From contig JASAMV010005483.1 of NCBI GenBank assembly GCA_030248065.1, positions 1-64,000 of the forward strand: a stretch of 64,000 nt of DNA. The letters are read 5' to 3'. Under the pieces are notes generated by a model. The model did no database searches. It saw nothing but the letters and a program-made list of their open reading frames with translations, and was not told the origin of the DNA. The translations under genes were made by a program, and so were the position numbers. The DNA comes from Rhynchonema sp. JSB1_4 (taxonomy: Eukaryota; Nematoda; Chromadorea; Monhysterida; Xyalidae). This document shows, in pieces, positions 44,501 to 54,604 of this stretch. How positions within the stretch are numbered: the first letter of the stretch is position 1; each line of letters begins with the position of its first letter.

Positions 44501-46044
44501 AAATTGTATGGGCGCAAGAACCCTTCCATACGAACGCAGGCAAGGACAGGCGATATTGGTGATCGAGCAACGGGCAATGTCGTGTGTAGGCATCCAAAAA
44601 AGTTTAGGTGTCGGGTTTTGACACCCTGTATCCGGATGTCGTCACCCAAAAAACATTCCCGCAGACGACTAGCTAACGTGTGATCATGACCAGCATCCTT
44701 CAGTCGAGTACAAACATCCGCCCAATCCCCGGCAATGTATTCAGTAGTTTTGCTGGGCTCCTGTTGTTTGCCCGCGAGCGAAATATTGGCGTCAACATTT
44801 GGCTTGGTCGCATGGTGCAGTGTTTCTTCGTTCTGTAAGTTGGGCTTGTCACGGAGCGAACCGGTTGGAAGTAAAAGAAATCTCTGAAACAACTTACAAA
44901 ATCTTGAAAGCAAACGAACGAGGCGCCGTGCAGCAGCGAAACGATGCCTGGAAGACCGAAACCACAACCGATCTGAAAGAAAGCTGCGCACATATCGCAT
45001 TACGCAACCAGTAAATTTTTAGACTCCGTTTTTTTCAAAGATTCTATTACTATCAACCCAATGCAGACATTACAGATGACAGAGCACACATACACACACC
45101 TCAATCACTCGATAAGGAACACTTGTTCTTGTGTCGCGATTGTGGAGCAGAAAACGGCACAAATCAACGGAGCACTCCCATAGCTTGAATCCGCCTTCAA
45201 AAATTTTTAAACTTCAATTCCTGAAACGGACCGAGTAGGGTTAGAGAGATGTCGGGTGTCGGCTATCGGGTGCCAAAAAAGTGTAGGTGTCGGGTGTCGG
45301 GTGCCTCCAGGTGTCGGGTTTTTTTGGGACCCGACACCCGACAGCCGACACCCGACACTTACGGTTCAAAACATCAGTTTTGCCGAGAAAAGAATTTTGA
45401 GAAAAAATTTTCTTCGAACCAAATGTTTCAGAAGACGCAGAATGTGACATTTTGGTGTTTATTTCGTGTGAAAATACTTGAATTCAGTCACTTGATCCAA
45501 AAAATCGCACTAATAATGCGAAGGAGCAAAAATTTGCCTGTTTTTGGTCCAAAAACAGGTGTCGGGTGTCGGGTTTTTTCCAAAAACTAGATGTCGGGTG
45601 TCGGGTTTTTTTTGGAACTGTCGGGTGTCGGCTTTTTTCTCAAATATCGGGTGTCGGGTATTTCCAGATGTCGGGTGTCGGGTACCCCCCCGACCTCTAA
45701 CCCTAGGACCGAGTTTAGCAGACTCGTTTCCTATGCCTGATGGGCTGACGGATCTTTGGGAAAATTACTCGCACGTCAAGAGTCGTGGAACCACATTAAT
45801 TGATCATTTGTTGAATACCTTCGTACTTCCCATCGACAACGTCACAACGGTGTTGCTTGAGAATGCCCGTCCATGGTGTGTCGTTGTCAGATGAGGTGCT
45901 CTGCAACACGGCTTCCTCAACAATTGCAGGTTTTCGATACAGAATGTTCCTGTTCACCTTCGCTTCTCGATCACTAGCAGCCTTCCCACACCATTTGTCA
46001 CTTGTGGAAACAAGCGTTAAGAATTCCCCATTGTCGTTCATCAT
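41587..46044 (-). CDS. METTL18: METTL18-like histidine methyltransferase
   Basis: Six exons on the minus strand: 45819-46044, 45100-45194, 44898-44972, 44678-44832, 43179-43277, 41587-41749; 270 residues. METTL18 methylates a histidine of ribosomal protein RPL3 with S-adenosylmethionine. Landmarks: DVVDGKYEGGFKLWECSVDL, the SAM-binding loop VIEIGCGFGLPGIVSL followed by FVCFQDFNEETLHH, YIAGDWADVC, LLLTSETIYNTASYD and ILLAAKQCYFGLSG. The N-terminal leader is shorter than in vertebrates (about 370 residues in total there); a missing upstream exon cannot be excluded. Exon 2 needs the weak acceptor TTTTTGAAG, chosen because it restores YEGGFKLWEC. Introns 1, 4 and 5 are full of transposable elements while exons are clean. 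Intron 4 donor is GTTAGC. Confidence 0.85.
41834..42186. mobile_element. hAT-like element, AGGGTTAGAG ends, copy 1
   Basis: CAGGGTTAGAGGTCGGGG at the left and CACCTCTCTAACCCTA at the right, with perfect 8-bp duplication CTTGGTAA (41826-41833, 42187-42194). Both subterminal regions are runs of CCGACACCCGACA-type words. Lies in METTL18 intron 5. Confidence 0.92.
42316..43118. mobile_element. Inverted-repeat element of AACCCCGAAAA words
   Basis: GGGTGGGGTCGAAAACCCCG at the left and CGGGGTTTTCGACAGCCACCC at the right (20-base cores) flanked by TGATTTA on both sides. About 130 bp at each end is nothing but CCCCGAAAA variations; the middle (42540-42905) holds a telomere-like minisatellite. In METTL18 intron 5. 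Confidence 0.85.
42548..42900. repeat. Minisatellite with CCTAAG units, four copies of about 90 bp
   Basis: Four direct units each begin GTCTTCCTGGCTGGCAGCCT (about 42556, 42645, 42737, 42827), continue with AAGCCTAAGCCTAA and end in CCTTCA(T/A)(A/G)TGG-like DNA. CCTAAG read on the other strand is the nematode-type telomere unit TTAGGC. A tail of CCTAAGCCCAAG follows. Confidence 0.85.
43880..44255. mobile_element. hAT-like element, same family as 5342-5751
   Basis: CAATGGTGTAGCTTGGGGGG and GGGTAGCTACACCACTG, with perfect 8-bp duplication CCCCATGG (43872-43879, 44256-44263). Contains four direct GGTACAGTAGGTAGGTTGCC words and the core palindrome at 44091-44105. Lies in METTL18 intron 4, itself apparently inside another G-rich element (about 43575-44350) whose right end CAACGACACCACTG resembles 40600-40921. 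Confidence 0.92.
45236..45705. mobile_element. hAT-like element, AGGGTTAGAG ends, copy 2
   Basis: TAGGGTTAGAGAGATGTCGG and CCGACCTCTAACCCTA with perfect 8-bp duplication GGACCGAG (45228-45235, 45706-45713). Subterminal GTCGGGTGTCGGG arrays are at both ends. Inverted orientation relative to 41834-42186, with a shared middle (ATTTGCATCATTAGTGC-type block). In METTL18 intron 1. Confidence 0.92.
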
Positions 46045-46265
46045 TATCCAACAATTTTATTGGTATATATGAATATGAATGTGTCCGCAGCTGCGCTTCG
46101 GTCGGTGCGACGACCAACTGGTCTCAAACGTAGGTCAGTAATTTATATTTGCGAAAAAACGGTTTTTAACGCAGTTTATGGCTTGACAAGCGCCACGTCA
46201 GTGTATTTTAAGCCTTGCTTTCACCTGTTTTGCCGTTTCAAACCATCTTATAACATAGTTTCGAA

Positions 46266-47107
46266 CAGTGTGGTGGCAGGCCAATCGACCCAAGATACCC
46301 TAGGGGGGGAAGGTTCCGGACTTACTCGAGATACCCCCCAGAGGCTCCCAAGATACCCCTATGGTCCGTCAAAAGGCAAAAAAGGTCGCTTTTTGCATGC
46401 AACTTTACTGCAAAATTGGCCTAAAAATGGGTATTTTTTGACATTTTTGCCGAAAATTGGCCTAAAATGACCATTTCGGGTGTTTGCGCGCGGAGCGCGC
46501 GATTTTTGGGGTTCCCGACCCCGAGGTCGAAAAACACCTATTTTTGCCTTTGAACACCATAAATCTACTTACTCGAGATACCCTTTGGGGTCGTCTCCAG
46601 TGTAGTTCCTGGAGGGGGGAGGGGGTGGTCCCCCCTAAGGTACACTAACCGCCGCGACCAAGGTACACTAGCACACTAACCGCCGCGCCAGGTACACTAA
46701 CCGCCTCAATTTTTGCCTAAGATCGGCATTTTTAGGCCTAAAATGGGCATTTTTAGGCCTAAAATGAGTGATTTTTAGGTCAATGATGTCAAAAGTCGCC
46801 AAAATACCCTTTTTATGGAGAATTTTTTCCAAAAAGGGGCAAAAACCGGTCAAATTTTCAACCTCAAAAATTTTCAAGTGAATTTTTCCTGAATTTGGGT
46901 CTTCCCTCCAGGGAGGTACACAAACCGCCGCACGAAAAAAAGGGGTAGGTACACTAACCGCCGCGCCGGACCAGGAACTACACTGGTCGGCTCGAGATAG
47001 ATACCCTTCCCTTCCCCCATCGGCCCCATCCCCCTCCTAAGGGTTGACTCGAGATAGATACCCCTTAGGGGGGAATCCCCCCCCCCGTCCCCCCAGCCAC
47101 TACAGTG
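46266..47107. mobile_element. hAT-like element with another inside
   Basis: CAGTGTGGTGGCAGG and CCAGCCACTACAGTG, perfect 8-bp duplication GTTTCGAA (46258-46265, 47108-47115). Subterminal words: ACTCGAGATACCCC. Core palindrome at 46484-46499. A second element (46598-46985) interrupts it. A truncated sister is at 54605-54825. Confidence 0.9.
46598..46985. mobile_element. hAT-like element nested in 46266-47107
   Basis: CAGTGTAGTTCCTGGAGGGG and GACCAGGAACTACACTG; flanks GTCGTCTC and GTCGGCTC match at 7 of 8. Subterminal word GGTACACTAACCGCCGCG, four or five copies. Confidence 0.85.
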
Positions 47108-47644
47108 GTTTCGAATCCACCAGAAATTCTCTCACATGCACAGAAATCATTACGCATTAGGCATTAGAAATCATTACGCACATTAGTGTTCCCAGAATTT
47201 GTTGACGATAGATAGATCAGCCCACAAGTGCTGACGATAGATAGATGAAATCAAAAAGCGTTGACGATACGCAGATGAATTTGGGGGGATCACCCCGCCC
47301 CTCAAAGCCTTCAGACCAGCGGTGGCAATCGGGCCGGGCCGCGAGGCTTCCGGCGTTCGGCCCAGTGTAGTTCCTGGTCCGGAGGGGGAGATAGCGGACC
47401 CTCCGTTTTTTTCGGAGGGGGAGATAGTGTACCCCCGAGGGGGGAAGGGGGGAAGACCCAAATTCGGGAAAAAGTCACTTTTTGAGGTAGAAAATTTCAC
47501 CTATTTTTGCCCCTTTTTGGAAAAAATTCTTCATAAAAAGGGCATTTTGGAAGAGGAGTTAAAAATCTTTGGAAAATCATCCACGCCTATAAAAGGCAGA
47601 AAACGGCGTTTTGAGGCCAGCCGCTTCAGATTACGTTTAAGCCC

Positions 47645-47740
47645 AAACCCAAGAAGCCCAGGCGTAGGCCTAAGCCTAAGCCTAAGCCAAGGCCTAAGCC
47701 TAAGCCAAAGCCTAAGCCCAAGCCTAAGGCTAAGCTCAAG
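47645..47740. repeat. Interstitial CCTAAG (TTAGGC) tract
   Basis: About fifteen degenerate CCTAAG hexamers, for example GGCCTAAGCCTAAGCCTAAG. It matches the nematode telomere hexamer in register over short runs. Confidence 0.75.
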
Positions 47741-47873
47741 AAAACAAACAAAAAATGATGGCTATGTTTTGACATCCCAACCCTGATTTCACTGTTATAA
47801 ACACTATTTCTCATCATTTTGTGCATGTATAAATTAGTTTTAACCAACAAAAGCCAAAAAAACAAAAAAATTT

Positions 47874-47950
47874 TACCGGCGCCGGCGGGACTCGAACCAG
47901 CGGTCCCGCAGGCACGAGTCCAACGCCTTCACCGCTGAGCTAGCGAACCG
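47874..47950 (-). tRNA. tRNA-like sequence, probably a degenerate tRNA or pol III SINE head
   Basis: On the minus strand an A-box-like TAGCTCAGCGG and a perfect B-box GGTTCGAGTCC are spaced as in a tRNA. The D-arm half and T-arm half are recognisable, but the anticodon stem around CTCGTGC does not pair well and the acceptor stem pairs only in a shifted register (TATCGGT with GCCGGTA). I would not assign an amino acid. It lies inside a hAT-like element, so it is more likely a captured or SINE-derived sequence than a working gene. Confidence 0.4.
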
Positions 47951-47985
47951 ATACACACTCCCGTCTGGCCGCTGCTACTTAGGTA

Positions 47986-48418
47986 TACCGTATTGTCGGA
48001 AATAGAACCCGGGGGGTCTATTTTTTCACTGGGGTCATCTTGGGGGGTTCAATTTATGGGGGGGGTCAATTATTGGGGGGGTTATATTTTTCATTTGGCC
48101 CCCCGACGAAAAAAATCATTGTTAATAATGCCCATAAAAATGGCTTGTTTTCGGTATTTTCTCACTTCAACAGCGGCAATTATGCTTAAAAAGCTGTATT
48201 CTGTTGTGTATGTGTACGCAAGCTTAAACAACGTTTGACACAACAACACAGCCCTACCATACCACTAATCTGTGGTACGGTGAAGGTTGGGGGTGGGGTT
48301 CTATTAATGGGGGGGTCAATTAATGGGGGGGTTATATTTTTGATTTCGAGCCCTTTCGGGGGGGTTCAATTAATGGGGGGGTCAATTAATGGGGGGTTCT
48401 ATTTCCGACAATACGGTA
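47986..48418. mobile_element. TACCGTATTGTCGGAAATAG element, copy 1
   Basis: TACCGTATTGTCGGAAATAG and CTATTTCCGACAATACGGTA are perfect inverted 20-base ends. The body is GGGGGGTCAATTAATGG-type words at both ends around a unique middle (GCCCATAAAAATGGCTTG). Copy 2, in opposite orientation, is at 53661-54029. Confidence 0.9.
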
Positions 48419-48835
48419 TCTAGCGCTGCTGCTGTGTAATACACACACGTGTATTAATTAATGCACACACAGCCAGCTGCGTGTAACGGTTAAACCTGAT
48501 GATCAAGGGCACCTGGATGATTTTCCAAAGATTTTTATCTCCTAATGCATTTTGGCGACTTTTGAGAACATTGACCTAAAAATCACACATTTTTGGTATA
48601 AAAATGCCCATTTTAGGCCTAAAAATGCCTATTTTAGGCAAAAATTGGGGGAGATAGTGTACCCGGAGGGGGAGATAGTGACTATCCCCCTATCTCCCCC
48701 TCATAGTGTACCACCTGAGGGGGAGATAGCGTACCCGAGGGGGGACCCGAGGGGGGGACCCCCCTCCCCCTCCCCCCAGGAACTACCCAGGTTCGGCCCG
48801 AGCCAACTTTCTGGCCTGTCGGGTCGGGCCAGGCG

Positions 48836-49119
48836 ACACATCATTGAATTTCAATAACAAAAACAAATCTGATTTTCAATGAATTTCAGTTGGATTCCGC
48901 TTGTGTGAATTCTATCTCAGCGTGAAAAGATTCCCAGTTCAGTTCAGACTTTACGCGTTCTCTGTCAATTGCGTGAGGAGGAAGAAACAACGGCGTGGAA
49001 GAAACTTCTTGTCAGCATAAAAGAAGAAATAGGCGAATTCATGCTTCAAGACCAGTGTTGTGAACTTGAAACATCATTACTGCAGAATAACAATGAGTGG
49101 TCCCCGGCCCATACATACA
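48836..49119. other. Intergenic DNA
   Basis: No gene or clear repeat end. Contains a TTGAAACATCATT word at 49064. Confidence 0.4.
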
Positions 49120-49397
49120 ATAGTAAATTTCTAATGTCGTTGCCTCATGTATTTTTACAGACGCAGGAAAACTCCCGTTCCAAGTCGAAGCAGGCAACAA
49201 GCTCAACGCACAGTCAAGAAGCCACGCAGCTGGATCGTATGTGCGTTTGCGTTTCGAATGTTTCAGTCACACAGGCGTGTGTCAGCTGCGTGGCTTGTTG
49301 ACTGTGTGTTGAGCTTGTTGCCTGCTTCGACTTCGAACGGGAGTTTTCCTGCGTCTGTAAAAATACATGAGGCAACGAAATTAGAAATTTACTATAC
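49120..49397. repeat. Palindromic MITE, TAGTAAATTTC ends, different arms
   Basis: AATAGTAAATTTCTAATGTC at the left and AGAAATTTACTATACTT at the right; arms such as AGTCGAAGCAGGCAACAAGC and GAAGCCACGCAGCTG are mirrored almost perfectly. AATGTTTCAGTCAC sits at the centre. The outermost 12-14 bases match the elements at 8688 and 20462, but the arms do not. Confidence 0.88.
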
Positions 49398-49577
49398 TTA
49401 TTAAGTTAGTTATAACTGATCCAAAATCATAAAAAATACAAAACTGTCTATCCACTGACCTCGCAACAAGCCAGTCGATGATTAAACTTGAGCCCGTTCA
49501 AGTTCGTTCTTGTGCGCGCGATGACTTGTATAATATCATCTACTAGGAGGTTTGAGGGAAGATACCTTGAATGACTA

Positions 49578-49810
49578 TGGGTGGTGATATTTTCGAAACG
49601 GTGTAAAGGTCAGTTGGGTGTAAAGGTCGGTGGAAAGCTCGGTCGACAGCTCAGTGTGATAGACCTCGGTGTAAACTTGAAACAATCCACGTTAATAACA
49701 GGCAATGTTTCAAGTTTACACCGAGCTACGCCGACCGAGCTTTCGACCGAACTTTACACTGACCTTTACGCCCAACTGACCTTCACACCGGTTCGAAAAT
49801 TCCACCCATT
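49578..49810. repeat. Palindromic MITE, GAAACGGTGTAAA family, copy 1
   Basis: GGGTGGTGATATTTTCGAAAC and the AAGGTCAGTTGGGTGTAAAG block pair with CTTTACGCCCAACTGACCTT and GTTCGAAAATTCCACCC. TTGAAACAATCC and AATGTTTCAAG flank the centre. Relatives are at 61097-61336 and 61333-61491. Confidence 0.85.
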
Positions 49811-50748
49811 AAAAATGAGAAACTACCTACCCTCGGACGATGGTAGCTCCTTTGCCCACGGCATGTATCACCAAGTCGACCGCTCAGGTGGAACCTGGGC
49901 TGCGCCTGAAATGACAAGGCAACATTTGGACACGAATGGACTGCCTTGATGAATCAGGGGTCACCCAAAGTCCGCCATCGTTCGTTGTCACTTTTAATAT
50001 TTTGACTTTAATTATTAGTAAAAATTTCATTTTTTTTTAAATTGTCGAGTGCATCTGGCGCACCGCGCAAGGAGAAGGGATCGGACAAACAGAAAGAAAA
50101 TGAAACATCGTGGAAGAAGAACAAACAAACCATTCCGGCCGGAATGAGGCAAACAGATGGAGAGAGACCATGATCGTGGCGAAAGGAGAGAAATGCTGTC
50201 AACAGCGGGGAAACAAGGAGAGAGGAATCTCTGGGGTGATAAATTTGAAGGGTGTGATCAGGGAGAGGAACAGGACAGAGTAGATGAACATTGTGGTGAG
50301 ACCGGGGCAAAGCGTATTAACCGGACAGCGCAGCAGAAAGGCAACAATTCACAATATGGTTGGAGAGCAAATGAAATTGGAAGAAGCAAAAAAGGAGACC
50401 AAAAAACCGAAACCCAACTCAACTGACAACGGGTACTGGGAGGGAGAGAACATTTGCGACAAACACCAATCTCCACCCCAGGTCAACACTGTCAAAAATC
50501 TTATGACACAAAACATTCAGATTTTTTATGCATCCGATAGAATGCTGGCGATTGGCAGCGAGATGGCTGTGCATTACCATTCAAGAAAAATTTTGCATTT
50601 GGTAGTTGTGTTGAGCGACCAATACCTGTCATCAGTGGTTGTGCGCGTTTGTTTTCATGATACCGGGGTACTGAAGCTAAAACAGACCCACTTTCAATGC
50701 TCCAGCTCCGCCGAGCCTTTGCCGCTGGTTTGGTTTCAGTCACGATGC
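49811..50748. other. Intergenic DNA with purine-rich tract
   Basis: 50040-50450 is strongly purine-rich (GAGAGAAA, GGAGAGGAA words) with open frames caused by composition. No recognisable protein. Confidence 0.4.
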
Positions 50749-51292
50749 CCAATTATAGGCAATCCAGCCGCTGATGTCACCGCCGCGAAATCTACAGTAT
50801 ACCAGAGTCTGAGCCATTACCCGTTTTTCGACTTATACATGAAGCGATTTTTCTTTAGTTCAATGTTTCATGCTGTTTCATGCCACCAGCTCAGTACTGT
50901 GTAAGCCGAATGGCTCTGAAGAGGTACAATTTTATAACACAGGGAATTTTTCTTTGGGCCACAGTTTGAGATAGAGTTGCTCCACTAATTTTGACCAGCG
51001 TAAAAGTTATTCCTCTACAGCTAATGAAAATCTTTTACGCTGGTCGAAATTAGTGGAGCAACTCTATCTCAAACTGTGGCCCAAAGAAAAATTCCCTGTG
51101 TTGTAAAAATGTACCTCTTTAGAGCTGAGCATAGAGCACTCAGCTCTGCCGCGTGGCTGAAAAGCAGCCTGAAACATCGAACTACGTAAACATCGCTTCA
51201 TGTCTAAGTCGAGAAGCGGTGGAACATCTCGGCCTCTGGTATACTGTAGATTTCGCGGCGGTGACATCAGCGGCTAGATTGCCTATAGTTGT
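50749..51292. mobile_element. Large palindrome with perfect inner hairpin
   Basis: Outer arm CAATTATAGGCAATCCAGCC ... GCGAAATCTACAGTATACCA (50749-50812) is mirrored by TGGTATACTGTAGATTTCGC ... GGCTAGATTGCCTATAG (51237-51292). Inner arm 50925-51010 is mirrored almost base for base at 51035-51126 around TTTTGACCAGCGTAAAAGTT. TGTTTCA / TGAAACA words lie symmetrically in between (50862 and 51171). About 540 bp, no coding capacity. Confidence 0.9.
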
Positions 51293-52367
51293 ATGGTATG
51301 TTCGTGTTCCTTCAGGTGGGCTGTTTTATTTTTGGTTCATAAGCATTCTCGAAAGGACTCAAACCAGAACAATAACGCGTGTTGTACTACAATTGGTGGC
51401 AATTTGATGCTCATAACAATAACAAACAACAATCACTTGCAAGTCGCTAAATTCCATCCTCAAAAGCGTTGCTAATAGATAATAAGTAAGTTACTGGCCA
51501 ACATAAAAACGGATTGCGCATGGCAGACGTAATGTTCACTGATTACCTAAACGGTACTAAATCAGATCAGTGGCTTTTTTTTAAATTCTGGGCGTTTCAA
51601 TTAGAATAAATCATCAAACGGGATCACTGAGAATATCACAGTATCACCGAACGACTAACAAATCTGGGCTAGGCAAAATAAAGCAAATAATATCACTGAA
51701 TTTCACTTAGCGCCAGATCGAGTCGACCCCAGTAGATCTTGGTCCATTGGGTGATCTCTTATGTTCGATCTGTGAGCTCCCGTCACTCCACTCCAAGTTG
51801 CCTCGAAGCTTCAAAGTTCTGGGCGACCAAGGTTGCTCGAGAGGCCAACACGGCTGTGTTCAGCTGGACTGTTTACATCTTGCCATGGCGCTGTTGTAGT
51901 CTTTTGGTCCGGCTGTAGAAAGGGCGAACATCCACTGTCATTCACGAATTGTTCGCAATCAATTTATTGTTTTGTTGTCGTGGAATTTTTGTGGGTTAGT
52001 GATGTTCTGGGTAGAATCAGCAGACGAGTTCGGTTGGGGTTACTGTAACTAGTAGTTGGGATGGGAAGGAACGTGATGAATGTTTGGATTTGAGTGATCA
52101 AGAAGGGAAAATTCGTCGTCGGTAAAAAAACTCGTCAGATCAGTGGCTACAAACTCAGATACAGAACAAATCAATCAATCGGAATTCGAGCTTACTGACA
52201 CCGGACACAAGATCACGACCACGGGGCATCGGCTCAACGACGACAGTTTTGAAAATCTGAACACCACTACGATAAACCAGTCGCAGACGATGAGCTCCAT
52301 TCTCTTTCAGAGTTTCGGCCGAGACAGGAAATGGTTTACCATACGCAGGACAGAGGACAGCAGAGAT
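51293..52367. other. Unassigned region, possible exon near its end
   Basis: From 52143 to about 52370 the plus strand is open and reads as a plausible acidic protein segment (TNSDTEQINQSEFELTDTGH ... FTIRRTEDSRD), ending where a TACCGTA element begins. It could be an exon of the KASH gene further right, but its phase does not fit the next recognised exon. The rest shows nothing recognisable. Confidence 0.3.
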
Positions 52368-53662
52368 TACCGTAAAACCTAAAATACAAGGGGGGGGCTG
52401 TATTTTTTCACTGACCCCTTTTAGGGGGGCTGTATTTTTGGGGGGGCTGTATTTTTTCGCTGCCCAAAATCTCAAAAAATGTTCCAAAAAATACCCCTAA
52501 AATGGAGTTCTGTCAGGGTGTTACTGGTCATTATTGAGTGTTTTTAGGTGCAGATCTTCCATAAAAAGCTTTACGTCATCATACCGTAACCTAAAATACA
52601 AGGGGGGGCTGTATTTTTTCACTGACCCCTTTTAGGGGGGCTGTATTTTTGGGGGGGCTCTATTTTTGGGGGGCTGTAGTATTTTTTCGCTGCCCAAAAT
52701 CTCAAAAAAATGTTCCAAAAATACCCCTAAAATGGAGTTCTGTCAGGGTGTTACTGGTAGTGTAGTACTTGGCCAGGGTGTTGACGATAGATAGATTGGG
52801 ACCCCAAATGTGTTGACGATAGATACCTAGATGGCCCAAGTCCGAAATCTGGGGGGGGGGGTCGACCCAAACTTGTTGACGATAGATAGATGGTGGGGGG
52901 GGGGGTCGCCAAAAATCAAGGTATAGTATAATGTACTAAGTAGATAATAATGTGTAAATATTAATGAAAATGTGCTTAGATGTACTAAATCCGCGCGTAG
53001 CGCGCGATTTTTTGCCTATTTGAGGTGAAAAATACCAATTTTGAGCCATTTTGAGTCAAAAATGTCAATGTTGGGTTCGAAGTGTTGACGATAGATAGAT
53101 TGTTCCCAAAATTTGTTGACGATAGATAGATTAGCCCATACGTGTTGACGATAGATAGATGAAATCAAAAAGTGTTGACGATAGATAGATGAATTTGGGG
53201 GGACCCCCCCCACCAAGTACTACCCTGGTTACTGGTCATTATTGAGTGTTTTTAGGTGCAGATCTTCCATAAAAGGCTTTACGTCATCATATACTCAACC
53301 ACAAACGTTGTACACAAGGTGTCTTATACAGGAACTTGACTTTACGACCCCCAAGCGGGGGAATTCCAAGTTGGGGGGGCTGTATTTTTGGGGGGGGGCT
53401 CTATTTTTTCACTGACCCCTTTTAGGGGGGGCTGTATTTTTGGGGGGGCTCTATTTTTGGGGGGCTCTATTTTAGGGAATACGGTATACTCAACCACAAA
53501 CGTTGTACACAAGGTGTCTTATGCAAGAACTTTACTTTACGACCCCCAAGCGGGGAATTCCAAGTTGGGGGGGCTGTATTTTTGGGGGGGCTCTATTTTT
53601 TCACTGACCCATTTTAGGGGGGGGCTGTATTTTTGGGGGGCTCTATTTTAGGGAATACGGTA
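52368..53662. mobile_element. Cluster of TACCGTA-ended CTGTATTTTTGGGGG elements
   Basis: Left-type ends TACCGTAAAACCTAAAATAC (52368) and TACCGTAACCTAAAATACAA (52582), right-type ends TTTTAGGGAATACGGTA (53470-53486 and 53647-53662). The bodies repeat the 6097-6524 element, including the TCAACCACAAACGTTGTAC block. One copy is interrupted by a hAT-like element (52758-53227). At 53656-53668 the right end of one family abuts the left end of another (ATACGGTACCGTAT). Confidence 0.75.
52758..53227. mobile_element. hAT-like element with GTTGACGATAGATAGAT arrays
   Basis: TAGTGTAGTACTTGG and CCAAGTACTACCCTG, perfect 8-bp duplication GTTACTGG (52750-52757, 53228-53235). The uninterrupted target is present at 52509-52540 and 6256-6290. 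Subterminal GTTGACGATAGATAGAT occurs about seven times. Core palindrome at 52991-53006. Confidence 0.95.
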
Positions 53663-54029
53663 CCGTATTGTTGGAAATAGAAACCCCCCGTTAATTGAAC
53701 CCACCCCCCATAAATAGAACTCCACCCCCAGCCCCAACCTTCACCGTACCAGCACTGATTAGTGGTATGAAGGCTGTGTTGTTGTGTCAAACGTTGTTTA
53801 AGCTTGCGTACGCAACAGAATACAGCTTTTTAAGCATAATTGCCGCTGTTGAAGTTAGAAAATACCGAAATAAGCCATTTTTATGGGCATTATTAACAAT
53901 TATTTTTTTCGTCGGGGGGCCAAATGAAAAATATAACCCCCCAATAATTGACCCCCCATAAATTGAACCCCCCCAAAATGACCCCAGTGAAAAAATAGAC
54001 CCCCGGGTTCTATTTCCAACAATACGGTA
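53661..54029. mobile_element. TACCGTATTGTTGGAAATAG element, copy 2
   Basis: Ends TACCGTATTGTTGGAAATAG and CTATTTCCAACAATACGGTA are perfect 20-base inverted repeats. The body is the reverse complement of 47986-48418, with scattered changes. Confidence 0.9.
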
Positions 54030-54055
54030 CCTAGTTCAGAGGTGGGAACGGGCCG

Positions 54056-54540
54056 CAGTGTAGTACTTGGTCAGGGTGTTGACGATAGATAGATTGGGAC
54101 CCGAAATGTGTTGACGATAGATAGATGACCCAAGTCCGAAATCTGGGGGGGGGGTCGACCCAAACTTGTTGACGATAGATACAGTAGATGGTGGGGAGGG
54201 GGTCGCCAAAAATCAAGGTGTAGTATAGTGTACTAAGTAGGTAATAATGTGTAAACATTAATGCAAATGTACTAAGATGTACTAAATCCGCGCGTAGCGC
54301 GCGATTTTTTGCCTATTTGGGACAAAAAATACCGATGTTGAGCCATTTTGAGGCAAAAATACCCATTTTGGGGTCGAAATGTGTTGACGATAGATAGATT
54401 GTTCCCAGAATTTGTTGACGATAGATAGATTTGCCCATAAGTGTTCACGATAGATAGATGAAATCAAAAAGTGTTGACGATAGATAGATGAATTTGGGGG
54501 GGGCCCCCCCCCACCCCCCCCCCCCCCAAGTACTACTCTG
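54056..54540. mobile_element. hAT-like element, sister of 52758-53227
   Basis: CAGTGTAGTACTTGGTCAGG and CCAAGTACTACTCTG, about seven GTTGACGATAGATAGAT words and core palindrome at 54289-54304. Flanks share GGGCCG but offset by two bases, so the target duplication is uncertain because the target is a GGGCCG-rich repeat. Confidence 0.85.
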
Positions 54541-54604
54541 GGGCCGAGGTTTCTGGCCCGAACGGTCGGGCCGAGCCGGGCCGGCTTTTCGGAATGTCGG
54601 CTTA

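Larger units (their letters stand above)
47363..48790. mobile_element. hAT-like composite element, 1.4 kb
   Basis: CAGTGTAGTTCCTGGTCCGG and CCCCAGGAACTACCCAG, perfect 8-bp duplication GTTCGGCC (47355-47362, 48791-48798). Subterminal word GGGGGAGATAGTGTACCC near both ends. Interior contains a CCTAAG tract (47645-47740), a tRNA-like sequence (47874-47950) and a nested TACCGTATTG element (47986-48418). Flanked by GGGCCGGGCC-rich DNA (47318-47362, 48791-48835) that is the body of a further, older element. Confidence 0.88.

Noticed and set aside
41834..45705. TAGGGTTAG at element ends as vertebrate-type telomere repeat
   Set aside because: Single copies at the termini of hAT-like elements with 8-bp target duplications; not a tandem telomere array.
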